Positions 39,778 to 48,218 of a stretch of 56,666 nt of DNA are shown here, piece by piece. The notes under the pieces are model-generated. The model searched no databases. It saw nothing but the letters and a program-made list of their open reading frames with translations, and was not told the DNA's origin. The translations under genes and the position numbers were made by a program. The DNA is from Deltaproteobacteria bacterium. Its GTDB lineage: Bacteria; Myxococcota_A; UBA9160; SMWR01. Positions within the stretch are counted from its first letter, which is position 1. Every line of letters begins with the position of its first letter. Where the stretch lies: the NCBI GenBank assembly GCA_019310965.1, contig JAFDDG010000015.1:1-56666 (forward strand), written 5' to 3'.

Positions 39778-41346
39778 ATGGCCACCGGCACGTCACCGGC
39801 ATCAGAATCCGATCGCATTCTGATCCTCGATTACGGTTCACAGTACACGCAGCTGATCGCACGGCGCATTCGCGAGCGGCACGTCTACTGCGAGATTCAA
39901 CCCGGCACCATCGATCTCGATGCGGTTCGCGCGTGGCAGCCGCAAGGCATCATCCTCTCGGGCGGTCCTTCGAGCGTGCTCGACAGCGACTCCCCGGACG
40001 TCGATCCCGCGATCGTCGAGCTGGGCGTGCCGGTGCTCGGCATCTGTTACGGGTTGCAGCTGCTGGCCCACCGGCTGGGCGGCCTGGTCGAGAAGGCCGA
40101 CGACCGCGAGTACGGGCGCGCGCTGCTGAAGCTCGAACGCGACGACGCGCTCTTCGCCAACCTCGAGGGCGGCGCCGAGCGCGTCGTCTGGATGAGTCAC
40201 GGCGACCGCGTGCTGCGACTACCCGAAGGATTCGAGGTGCTCGCGACCAGCGAGAGCTCGCCCTTTGCCGCCGTGCGCCACTCCCAGCGCCCGATCTGGG
40301 GCGTGCAGTTCCACCCCGAGGTGGTGCACACGGAGGGCGGCGGGCAGATCCTGGCGAACTTCGTGGAGAACATCTGCGGCTGCTCCGGCTCCTGGACGAT
40401 GGATGCCTTCATCGAGGAGGAGATCGCGCGCATCCGAGCGCGTGCTGGAAAGGGCCGCGTGATCTGCGGGCTCTCGGGCGGCGTCGATTCCTCGGTTGCG
40501 GCGGCCCTGGTGCACCGCGCCATCGGCGATCAGCTCACCTGTATCTTCGTCGACAACGGCCTGCTGCGGCAGGACGAGCGTGCAGAGGTGGAAGCGCTCT
40601 TCGGCGAGGTGCTCGGCGCGCATCTGGTGACCGTCGACGCGAGCCAGCGCTTCGTCGGGGCACTCGCGGGTGTAACCGACCCGGAGCGCAAGCGGCTCAT
40701 CATCGGCCACCTCTTCATCGAGATCTTCGAGGAGGAAGCCAATCGCATCGGCGACGTCGACTTTCTGGTGCAGGGCACCCTCTACCCCGACGTGATCGAG
40801 AGCGTCTCCGTGAAGGGGCCCTCAGCCACCATCAAGTCTCACCACAACGTGGGGGGCCTCCCGGACAACATGCGCATGGCGCTGATCGAGCCCCTGCGCG
40901 AGCTCTTCAAGGACGAGGTGCGCGAGGTGGGTCGACACCTCGAGTTGCCCGAGCGCGCGATCCGGCGTCATCCGTTCCCGGGCCCGGGCCTCGCCGTGCG
41001 CATCCTCGGGGAGGTGACCGACGCGCGCCTCGACATCTTGCGCCGCGCCGACGCCATCGTGCGTGAGGAGATCGAGCGCGGCGGTCTCCACGATGAACTG
41101 TGGCAGGCGTTTGCGGTGCTGCTGCCCGTGCAGAGTGTCGGTGTGATGGGCGACGAGCGAACCTACGAGAACGCCGTCGCCGTACGTTGCGTCACATCGG
41201 TGGATGCCATGACTGCCGATTGGGCACGCATTCCGCCCGAGGTGCTGGCCACCATCTCGAGCCGTATCATCAACGAGGTGAATGGCATCAACCGCGTGGT
41301 CTACGACATCTCGTCGAAGCCGCCGGCTACGATCGAGTGGGAGTGA
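39778..41346 (+). CDS. guaA: GMP synthase (glutamine-hydrolysing)
   Basis: Converts XMP to GMP. The N-terminal glutamine amidotransferase has the catalytic Cys90 in GICYGLQ and an HPE motif. The ATP-pyrophosphatase domain has SGGVDSS at 233-239. The C-terminal dimerisation domain ends PPATIEWE, the family's classic C-terminus. ATG 39778 gives 522 residues, the normal length. The frame is open upstream through the palindromic element, but that part is not protein-like. Confidence 0.96.
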   Translation: MATGTSPASESDRILILDYGSQYTQLIARRIRERHVYCEIQPGTIDLDAVRAWQPQGIILSGGPSSVLDSDSPDVDPAIVELGVPVLGICYGLQLLAHRLGGLVEKADDREYGRALLKLERDDALFANLEGGAERVVWMSHGDRVLRLPEGFEVLATSESSPFAAVRHSQRPIWGVQFHPEVVHTEGGGQILANFVENICGCSGSWTMDAFIEEEIARIRARAGKGRVICGLSGGVDSSVAAALVHRAIGDQLTCIFVDNGLLRQDERAEVEALFGEVLGAHLVTVDASQRFVGALAGVTDPERKRLIIGHLFIEIFEEEANRIGDVDFLVQGTLYPDVIESVSVKGPSATIKSHHNVGGLPDNMRMALIEPLRELFKDEVREVGRHLELPERAIRRHPFPGPGLAVRILGEVTDARLDILRRADAIVREEIERGGLHDELWQAFAVLLPVQSVGVMGDERTYENAVAVRCVTSVDAMTADWARIPPEVLATISSRIINEVNGINRVVYDISSKPPATIEWE

Positions 41347-41350
41347 ACGG

Positions 41351-44300
41351 GTGACTCAACCGTTCGTCCACCTTCATCTCCACAGCCAGTACTCGCTGCT
41401 CGACGGCGCCATCAAGATCGACCCCCTGTTCGATCGGGCCAAGGCGCTCGGCATGCCGGCCGTGGGGCTCACGGACCACGGCAATCTCTTCGGCGCCATC
41501 GAGTTCTACGAGTCCGCGCTGCGCCACGACGTGAAGCCCATCATCGGCTGCGAGGTGTATCTGGCGTCCGGTTCCCGCCTCGACAAGGAAGCCCGAGACA
41601 AGGACGCCTCGGGCTTCGACGCCATCAACCACCTGTTGCTGCTGGCCATGAACGAGACGGGCTATCAGAACCTCTGCCAGCTGGTCTCGCGCGCCTACCT
41701 CGAAGGTTTCTATTACAAGCCGCGCATCGACCTGGACCTGCTGCGCGAGCACAGCGCCGGCCTGATCGCGACCTCGGGCTGCCTATCCTCGATGGTCTGT
41801 CGCGCCATCAGCGGGGGGCAGCTCGACACCGCCTGGCGGCGGGTCGAGGACTTCTCGACGATCTTCAAGGATCGCTTCTACCTGGAGATGCAACGTCACG
41901 GCATCGGCGACCAGGACCGGGTGAATGCAGAGCTGCTCAAAATGGCGAGTGACCTGAACCTGCCGCTGCTCGCCACCAACGATGCCCATTATCTCGAGCA
42001 TCACGACCACGAGCATCACGACGCGCTGCTCTGCATCGGCACCGCCGCGAATCTCGACGACCCGAACCGTTTCAGGTTCGACGGCCACGGCTTCTACGTG
42101 AAGAGCGGTGACGAGATGATGGAGCTCTTCCACGACCACCCCTCGGCAGTGACGAACTCCCTCGAGATCGCAGAGCGCTGCAACCTGGCGCTCGACGTCG
42201 ACCCGAGCAATTACCACCTGCCGGAGTTCCAGGTGCCGGCGGGCACGACCCGCGAGAAGGTGATGGCCGCGAACTCCTGGCGCGGGCTGCGCGAGCGTCT
42301 GCAGCTCGCAGCAGACGAGCCCATTCCGCCGCGCTACAGCGAATACGTGAAGCGCATGGAGCACGAGCTCGGCGTGATCAATGGCATGGGCTTCGCCGGC
42401 TACTTCCTGATCGTCGCGGACTTCATCGCCCACGCGAAGCAGACCGGTGTGCCGGTGGGCCCAGGGCGCGGCTCCTCGGCGGGCAGCTTGGTCGCCTTTT
42501 CACTGGGCATTACCGGCGTGGATCCGATCGAGTACGACATCATCTTCGAGCGTTTCTTGAATCCAGAGCGCGTGACGATGCCGGATATCGACGTCGACTT
42601 CTGCATGAAGGGGCGCGACGACGTCATCCGCTACGTGGCCGACAAGTACGACGGCGAGGGCATCGAGGGCAAACGCGTCGCGCAGATCATCACCTTCGGC
42701 AAGCTCCAGGCTCGGGCCGCGATCCGCGATGTCGGCCGGGTGATGGGCATGGCGTATGGCGACGTCGATCGCATCGCAAAGCTCGTGCCCGAGACCCTGG
42801 GCATCACGCTGGAGGAGGCTCTCGAGCAGTCGCCGGAGCTGCGCTCTCGCTGCGACGCAGACGGGCAGGTGGACAAGCTGCTGACCACGGCGCGGCGCCT
42901 CGAGGGGCTGACCCGTCACGCGTCCACCCATGCCGCCGGCGTGGTGATCGGCACCAGCCCCCTGATCGAGACCGTTCCACTGTATCGCGACGCAAAATCA
43001 GGCGACGTGATGACGCAATTCGACATGCGCTGCATCGAGAAGGTCGGGCTGATCAAGTTCGACTTCCTGGGCCTCAAGACGCTCACCACCATCGCCGACG
43101 CGGAACGGCGCGTGCGCGAGACTCGCGAGCCGGACTTCTCGATCGAAACCGCCGCACTCGACGACGCCAAGACCTATGAGTTGCTCTCCAGCGGCAATAC
43201 GGAAGGCGTGTTCCAGATCGAGTCGGCAGGCATGACCGAGCTCGTCACCAAGCTGCGGCCCGGCAGCTTCAAGGAGTTGATTCCCATCGTGGCGCTCTAC
43301 CGCCCCGGCCCGCTGGGCTCGGGCATGGTGGATGACTTCGTCAGCCGCCGACACGGGCTCACCAGGATCGAGTACCTGCTGCCCGAACTCGAGGAGATCA
43401 CCGCCGAGACGCTGGGCGTGATCGTCTACCAGGACCAGGTGCTGCAGATCGCCAACCGCCTGGCCGGCTACTCCCTCGGCGAAGCGGACCTGCTGCGCCG
43501 TGCCATGGGCAAGAAGAAGGCCGAGGAGATGGACCGTCAGCGCGAGCGCTTCGTCACCGGCGCCACCGAACGCGGTATCGACGAGAAGAAGGCCCACGAG
43601 GTGTTCGACCTGATGGCCGAGTTCGCGGGCTACGGCTTCGCCAAGTCGCACTCCGCCGCCTACGCGCTGATCACCTACCAGACGGCGTATCTCAAGGCGA
43701 ACTACCCCAAGGAGTACTTGGCCGCGCTGATGACCACGGAATCGGGCAATCACGACAAGCTCGGCCGCTACATCGCCCACGCGCAAAACAACGACATCGC
43801 GGTGCTGGCGCCGGACATCAACGAATCGGCGCGAGACTTCACGGTGGTGGCGGAGGGCATCCGTTTCGGGCTGGCGGGCGTGAAGAACGTGGGCGAAGGC
43901 GCGATCGAGTCCGTTCTCGACGCGCGCGGCGAGGGCGAGCCCTTCACCAGCATCTTCGACCTGGCCGCACGCGTCAGCGGCAAGCGCATGAACCGGCGTG
44001 TCGTGGAGAGCCTGGTGAAGTGCGGAGCCATGGACTCGCTGCACGAAAGCCGCGCGGGCGTGTGGGCCGGCCTCGACGCGGCCCTCGAAGCCGGTGCCTC
44101 TCAGCAGCGCGACCGCGCCATCGGACAGGAGAGCCTTTTCGGCCCCGCCACGGGTGCGGTGGTGGCGGAGCCGGCGCTGCCGGATGCTCCCGACTGGACC
44201 GATCGACAGCGGCTCGAGTACGAGAAAGAGGTGCTGGGCTTCTACGTGAGCGGTCACCCGCTGTCGGCGTACGCCGATCAGCTGGCTCGCTTCGTGGACA

Positions 44301-44854
44301 CGCGGGCTTCGGAAACCGAGGGCAAGGACGGCCGCGACGTCCGCGCCGGCGGCATCCTCACGGCTGTGCGCGAAACGCGGACGCGGCGCGGGGCGCTGAT
44401 GGCATTCGCCACGCTGGAAGATCTCGAGGGCAGCTTCGATCTCGTGATCTTCGCCGAGCCGTTCGCACAGTACGGCGGCCTGCTGAAAGCAGCGGTCGCC
44501 GCGGCAGGTGAGGAGGGGCCCACGCCCTTGCTGATCTCCGGAACCCTGGAGGGCGGTGACCCGCCGAAGATCCTGGTGCGCGAGGTCCTCGAGCTCGCGC
44601 GGGCGGATGAACGACTGGCGTCACAGCTGCTGCTGCGGGTGACCGAGGCGGAGGCCTCGCGAGACCGGCTGCTCGCCCTGAAGCAGATTCTCGGCAAGCA
44701 TCCGGGCGAGTGCCGGGTGTCGCTGCACCTGGTGATTCCGGACGACAGCGAGACGGTGATCGCCTTGCCCGGCCCCGGCGTGCGTCCGGGCAAGGCGCTG
44801 CAGCAGGATCTCGTGGATCTGTTCGGCCGCGATGTCAGCGAGCTCACCTTCTGA
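41351..44854 (+). CDS. dnaE: DNA polymerase III alpha subunit
   Basis: Main replicative polymerase (C family), 1167 residues. The PHP domain (about 1-280) keeps its metal-ligand motifs (HLHSQYS, TDHGN, CEVYL, NDAHY). The polymerase aspartates are Asp412 and Asp414 in PDIDVDF. Helix-hairpin-helix and OB-fold domains follow; the OB region (about 1000-1080) has VRAGGILTAV. GTG 41351 lies four bases after the guaA stop, and the N-terminus matches the family. Downstream, the stop overlaps the next start by one base. Confidence 0.96.
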   Translation: MTQPFVHLHLHSQYSLLDGAIKIDPLFDRAKALGMPAVGLTDHGNLFGAIEFYESALRHDVKPIIGCEVYLASGSRLDKEARDKDASGFDAINHLLLLAMNETGYQNLCQLVSRAYLEGFYYKPRIDLDLLREHSAGLIATSGCLSSMVCRAISGGQLDTAWRRVEDFSTIFKDRFYLEMQRHGIGDQDRVNAELLKMASDLNLPLLATNDAHYLEHHDHEHHDALLCIGTAANLDDPNRFRFDGHGFYVKSGDEMMELFHDHPSAVTNSLEIAERCNLALDVDPSNYHLPEFQVPAGTTREKVMAANSWRGLRERLQLAADEPIPPRYSEYVKRMEHELGVINGMGFAGYFLIVADFIAHAKQTGVPVGPGRGSSAGSLVAFSLGITGVDPIEYDIIFERFLNPERVTMPDIDVDFCMKGRDDVIRYVADKYDGEGIEGKRVAQIITFGKLQARAAIRDVGRVMGMAYGDVDRIAKLVPETLGITLEEALEQSPELRSRCDADGQVDKLLTTARRLEGLTRHASTHAAGVVIGTSPLIETVPLYRDAKSGDVMTQFDMRCIEKVGLIKFDFLGLKTLTTIADAERRVRETREPDFSIETAALDDAKTYELLSSGNTEGVFQIESAGMTELVTKLRPGSFKELIPIVALYRPGPLGSGMVDDFVSRRHGLTRIEYLLPELEEITAETLGVIVYQDQVLQIANRLAGYSLGEADLLRRAMGKKKAEEMDRQRERFVTGATERGIDEKKAHEVFDLMAEFAGYGFAKSHSAAYALITYQTAYLKANYPKEYLAALMTTESGNHDKLGRYIAHAQNNDIAVLAPDINESARDFTVVAEGIRFGLAGVKNVGEGAIESVLDARGEGEPFTSIFDLAARVSGKRMNRRVVESLVKCGAMDSLHESRAGVWAGLDAALEAGASQQRDRAIGQESLFGPATGAVVAEPALPDAPDWTDRQRLEYEKEVLGFYVSGHPLSAYADQLARFVDTRASETEGKDGRDVRAGGILTAVRETRTRRGALMAFATLEDLEGSFDLVIFAEPFAQYGGLLKAAVAAAGEEGPTPLLISGTLEGGDPPKILVREVLELARADERLASQLLLRVTEAEASRDRLLALKQILGKHPGECRVSLHLVIPDDSETVIALPGPGVRPGKALQQDLVDLFGRDVSELTF

Positions 44855-45639
44855 TGCGGCGCCCCTGGGCCCATCGCTCGAGCCGCGTGGCCGTGTATCT
44901 GCTCGCACTGGCGTGCGCGACGAGTGCGCTGGCAGCCAACGTGAAGCGCATCGAAGTACTGGGCGCTGCCCCGCTGGATGAAGCCACCGAGAGCCGGCGC
45001 TCGCCGCGGGACAGGGCGCTGCGCCAGGCCCTCCACGCAGCCGTGCGCCAGGTGGCGACCGACGAGCTGGCCGGCCTCGTGATACCGCCGGAGGAGGGGG
45101 TGCTGAGCGGGGCGCTCGGAAACGATCCGTTCGAGTACGCCAGCCGCTTCCGCGTGCTGGAAGATCACGGTGAGCGCCAAACGCTGGATCCGAGCGGCCT
45201 TGGGGTCGTCCACGAGTACGTCGTGCTGGCGGAGGTCCACGTGGACACCGCGCGCGTGCGCCGACGCCTGGCAGAGGCCGGGTTGCTGGCCGTGCCCTCC
45301 GGGGACGGCCAGGGGGTCCAGCTGCGGATCGTCCTCGAAGACCTCACCAGCTGGAGCGAGATCCAGGCCGTGCGCAGCCTCCTGCGCGACCTCGGGGCGC
45401 GCAAGCCCGTGCCCGTCGAGCTCGAACGCGGCCGGGCCGTGCTGGAAGTCGAAAGCAGCCGCTCGCCCGAGCGGCTGCTCCGGGAGCTGGTGAGGCGCGC
45501 GCCGGACACCCTGGAAATCCAGCCACTGAGTGCCGGCGACGACGGCCTGCGGTTGCGCGCCCGGGTGCTGGTACCGGCGCAGCGGGCCACGCCGGACGCA
45601 GCCCGTGCATTTGACACTCCCGAGGCAGAACGGTATTGA
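44854..45639 (+). CDS. secreted protein of unknown function
   Basis: 261 residues. A signal peptide (about 1-28, VAVYLLALACATSALA, cleavage likely after ALA) points to the periplasm or outside. The mature part is acidic/basic mixed. It begins with a helix (DRALRQALHAAVRQVATDEL) reminiscent of the N-terminal domain of FlgT or DUF2066-type proteins, then has beta-rich segments. The resemblance is weak and no function is claimed. The start overlaps the dnaE stop by one base. Its last codons contain the promoter of the downstream tRNA gene. Confidence 0.7.
   Translation: MRRPWAHRSSRVAVYLLALACATSALAANVKRIEVLGAAPLDEATESRRSPRDRALRQALHAAVRQVATDELAGLVIPPEEGVLSGALGNDPFEYASRFRVLEDHGERQTLDPSGLGVVHEYVVLAEVHVDTARVRRRLAEAGLLAVPSGDGQGVQLRIVLEDLTSWSEIQAVRSLLRDLGARKPVPVELERGRAVLEVESSRSPERLLRELVRRAPDTLEIQPLSAGDDGLRLRARVLVPAQRATPDAARAFDTPEAERY
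45611..45639 (+). promoter_or_regulatory. sigma70-type promoter for tRNA-Val
   Basis: TTGACA (45611-45616) is a perfect -35 box. A 17-base spacer leads to TATTGA (45634-45639). The start would be near 45646, 15 bases before the tRNA. The promoter lies inside the 3' end of the upstream coding region. Confidence 0.6.
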
Positions 45640-45660
45640 TTCCGCGTCCTTAGGACGTCC

Positions 45661-45736
45661 AGGCACGTAGCTCAGTGGCTAGAGCGCCGCCTTGACACGG
45701 CGGAGGTCGGCGGTTCGATCCCGCTCGTGCCTACCA
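45661..45736 (+). tRNA. tRNA-Val (anticodon GAC)
   Basis: A complete cloverleaf can be folded. The acceptor AGGCACG pairs with CGTGCCT. The D arm is GCTC/GAGC, the anticodon stem CCGCC/GGCGG has loop TTGACAC (anticodon GAC, reading GUC/GUU), and the T arm has TTCGATC. The discriminator A and an encoded CCA (45734-45736) are present. A single tRNA gene. Confidence 0.95.
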
Positions 45737-45981
45737 ACACAGAGTAGAGCAAGGCAACGCGATCTCGATGAACCGTTCGTGACCACGACTGCGACCCACG
45801 TCTCTCCGCCTTGGAGCGGAGCGCGGGCGACGTGCACGGGCGGTGCGAGCGCCGAGATGGTCTCGCGCGCCCGCGTCTACGGACGCACGCTGCGAGTGCC
45901 AGCGTTAGAATCGTGCACCGCCGCGGGGCCCGATGCCCGCGTGCGACGCATCTGCGAACGAACAACCACTAGGAGAACAGC
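45737..45981 (+). promoter_or_regulatory. infC leader region, probably structured
   Basis: 245 bases between the tRNA and infC. Seen here: a 6-bp hairpin CTCCGC/GCGGAG (45804-45821), and a long-range 8-bp stem CGCGGGCG/CGCCCGCG (45822-45829 with 45868-45875) enclosing CGAGA/TCTCG (45853-45865). A TAGAAT hexamer at 45906-45911 matches the -10 consensus at five positions but has no good -35 partner. If it is used, the upstream hairpins belong to the tRNA 3' region rather than the infC message. Confidence 0.4.
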
Positions 45982-45984
45982 CTG
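45971..45984 (+). promoter_or_regulatory. ribosome binding site and CTG start codon of infC
   Basis: AGGAG at 45971-45975 is followed after six bases by CTG at 45982-45984. From this CTG the protein reads in frame into the conserved IF3 N-terminus (RLNEAIRVP then VRVIG). The first ATG (46045) would remove 21 conserved residues. Rare start codons are the known basis of IF3 autoregulation. Confidence 0.75.
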
Positions 45985-46620
45985 AGGGACTTCAAGAGGT
46001 CCAAGAAGGACACGACCCGTCTCAACGAAGCCATCCGGGTACCTATGGTGCGGGTCATCGGGTCGGAGGGCGATCAACTGGGCGTGCTGGCCACGCACGA
46101 CGCGATCGAGCGAGCGCAAGAAGAGGGCTTCGATCTCGTCGAGGTGGCCCCCGGCTCCGATCCGCCGACGTGTCGGATCATGGACTACGGGCGTTATCGC
46201 TACGAGCAGCAGAAGAAGAAGAAGGCGGGCAAGGCGAAGGGACACGCGGCATCGCTCAAGGAAGTGAAGATGCGTCCGCGCACGGACGACCACGACCTGG
46301 AGACGAAGCTCAAGAACGCGCGCCGCTTCTTGATGGACGGCGACAAGGTGAAGGTGACGGTGATGTACCGGGGACGTGAGATGGTGCACCGGCAGCTGGG
46401 CCGCGCTCAGCTGGATCGCGTCGTCGAGATGCTCGGGGCCATCGCTGCCGTCGAGAACCCGCCCCGCATGGAAGGGCGCTTTCTCTCGATGATTCTGGTG
46501 CCCAACAAGGAAGGCATCGCCGCAGAGACGAAACGCCTCGCCGAGGAAGCGGCCGCGGCCGAAGCCGCAGCACAGGCTGCGGGCGACGGAGAGCAGCAAA
46601 CAGAGGCAGCCGCCGAATAG
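45982..46620 (+). CDS. infC: translation initiation factor IF-3
   Basis: Binds the 30S subunit, prevents premature 50S joining and checks start codon-anticodon pairing. The N-domain motif RLNEAIRVP, the signature [20 protein letters not shown], a lysine-rich linker and the C-domain [11 protein letters not shown] are all seen. It has 212 residues including an Ala/Glu-rich tail ([21 protein letters not shown]) that is longer than usual. The start is a CTG (see separate entry), as discriminated codons are typical for infC. It is followed by rpmI, rplT and pheST in the classic order. Confidence 0.93.
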   Translation: MRDFKRSKKDTTRLNEAIRVPMVRVIGSEGDQLGVLATHDAIERAQEEGFDLVEVAPGSDPPTCRIMDYGRYRYEQQKKKKAGKAKGHAASLKEVKMRPRTDDHDLETKLKNARRFLMDGDKVKVTVMYRGREMVHRQLGRAQLDRVVEMLGAIAAVENPPRMEGRFLSMILVPNKEGIAAETKRLAEEAAAAEAAAQAAGDGEQQTEAAAE

Positions 46621-46639
46621 GCGCTGCGGAGGAAGACCG

Positions 46640-46834
46640 ATGCCCAAGATGAAAACCCACCGCGGTGCCGCCAAGCGCTTCAAGCGCACCGGCACCGGCA
46701 AGATCGTGCGGCGGAAGGCCAACAAGCAGCACATCCTCACGAAGAAGTCGCCCAAGCGAAAGCGCCGGCTGCGCAAGGGCACCGTCGTGGCTGCCGTAGA
46801 CGCCAAGCGACTCAACCAGATGCTGCAGGGCTGA
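46640..46834 (+). CDS. rpmI: 50S ribosomal protein L35
   Basis: 64-residue, strongly basic ribosomal protein. [20 protein letters not shown] and [12 protein letters not shown] are typical of L35. It lies 19 bases after infC, with GGAGGAAG upstream of the ATG. It is part of the infC-rpmI-rplT operon, in which L20 commonly represses translation. Confidence 0.97.
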   Translation: MPKMKTHRGAAKRFKRTGTGKIVRRKANKQHILTKKSPKRKRRLRKGTVVAAVDAKRLNQMLQG

Positions 46835-46861
46835 CCCGGCCGGCACGAGAAAGGATCCGAC

Positions 46862-47218
46862 ATGTCTCGCGTGAAGCGCGGAGTGGCCGCACGGCGGCGA
46901 AAGAACCGCATCCTCAAACAAGCCAAGGGCTACCGCGGCGCGCGCAGCCGCTTGCTCAAGACGGCCCGCGAGGCCGTAGAGAAGGGCTGGAAGTATTCAT
47001 ACCGCGACCGCAAGCAGCGCAAGCGGCAGTTTCGCTCGCTTTGGATCGCTCGCATCAACGCAGCGGCCCGAGAGCACGATCTCTCCTACAGCCGTTTCAT
47101 GCACGGCCTGCAGCAGGCCGGCGTCGAAATGGACCGCAAGGTGCTCGCCGAACTCGCCATCTCGGACCCGAAGGCGTTCGGCTCCCTGGCCGAGCTGGCG
47201 AAGTCCCAGGCCGCTTAG
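46862..47218 (+). CDS. rplT: 50S ribosomal protein L20
   Basis: 118-residue 23S rRNA-binding protein needed early in 50S assembly. [45 protein letters not shown] and YSRFMHGL are family signatures. In several bacteria L20 also represses its own operon by binding the leader or the rpmI region. I did not identify the mimic site here. Confidence 0.97.
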   Translation: MSRVKRGVAARRRKNRILKQAKGYRGARSRLLKTAREAVEKGWKYSYRDRKQRKRQFRSLWIARINAAAREHDLSYSRFMHGLQQAGVEMDRKVLAELAISDPKAFGSLAELAKSQAA

Positions 47219-47228
47219 TCAGGCCGGC

Positions 47229-48218
47229 GTGGCGCCGGAAGGCCACAGCGTCGACCAGCTCCTCGGGCAGGCCCGCACCGAACTCTCGGCTGCGAGCTCG
47301 ACGCAGGAGCTCGCCGAGGTGCGGGCGGGCTACCTCGGCAAGAAGGGCTCCATCTCGCAGCTGTTGCGCACGCTGGGAAAGCTCGATCCCGCAGAGCGCA
47401 AGCAACGCGGTCAGGCGGTCAACGACGCGAAGCAGGCCATCGAGGCCCACTTCGCCGAGTGTCGCGCGGCCCTCGAGGGCAGCGCCCGGCAGCGAGCCCT
47501 GGCAGAGACCCAGCTCGACGTCACATTGCCCGGAGCCGCGCCCCGCCGCGGTCACCTGCACCCGCTGACTCACGTCACCCGCGACATGGTGAGTTTCTTC
47601 ACCTCCATGGGCTTCTCGGTGGAGGAGGGCCCCGAGGTCGAGACCGACTGGCACAACTTCGAGGCACTCAACATCCCGGCGGAGCATCCCAGCCGCGACG
47701 AGCAGGACACTTTCTACGTGAGCGGCGGCAATCTGCTGCGCACGCAGACCTCGAACGTGCAAATCCGCGCCATGACCGGGCGCACACCGCCGTTTCGCTT
47801 CATCGCGCCGGGCCGCGTCTACCGTCACGACCTGTCTCCCAAGCACAGCCCGATGTTCCACCAGATCGAGGGCTTCCTCGTCGATGACCGCGTCACCTTC
47901 GGCGATCTCAAGGGCGTGTTGTTCGCGTTCGCAAAGCATCTCTTCGGCGAGGAGACGGAGCTGCGTTTTCGCGCGAACCACTTCCCCTTCACGGAGCCCT
48001 CGGCCGAGATGGATCTCACATGGAAGGGCGAATGGCTCGAGTGGGGCGGCTGCGGGATGATCCATCCGCAGGTGCTCGAACGCTGCGGCATCGACCCGGA
48101 GACATGGCGCGGCTTTGCCTTCGGGATGGGCATCGATCGCACGGCACTCCTGCGTTACGGCTTCCCTGCGCTGCGGCTGCTCTTCGAGGGTGACGTGCGC
48201 GTGCTCGAGCAGATCTGA
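47229..48218 (+). CDS. pheS: phenylalanyl-tRNA synthetase alpha subunit
   Basis: Class II aminoacyl-tRNA synthetase catalytic subunit. An N-terminal coiled coil (about 1-90) that contacts tRNA precedes the catalytic core. Motif 2 is in FRFIAPGRVYRHD, with FHQIEGFLVD after it. Motif 3 is GFAFGMGIDRTALLRYG near the C-terminus. It has 329 residues. The GTG start at 47229 has only a weak purine signal and follows rplT after ten bases. The stop shares one base with the pheT ATG. Confidence 0.95.
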   Translation: MAPEGHSVDQLLGQARTELSAASSTQELAEVRAGYLGKKGSISQLLRTLGKLDPAERKQRGQAVNDAKQAIEAHFAECRAALEGSARQRALAETQLDVTLPGAAPRRGHLHPLTHVTRDMVSFFTSMGFSVEEGPEVETDWHNFEALNIPAEHPSRDEQDTFYVSGGNLLRTQTSNVQIRAMTGRTPPFRFIAPGRVYRHDLSPKHSPMFHQIEGFLVDDRVTFGDLKGVLFAFAKHLFGEETELRFRANHFPFTEPSAEMDLTWKGEWLEWGGCGMIHPQVLERCGIDPETWRGFAFGMGIDRTALLRYGFPALRLLFEGDVRVLEQI

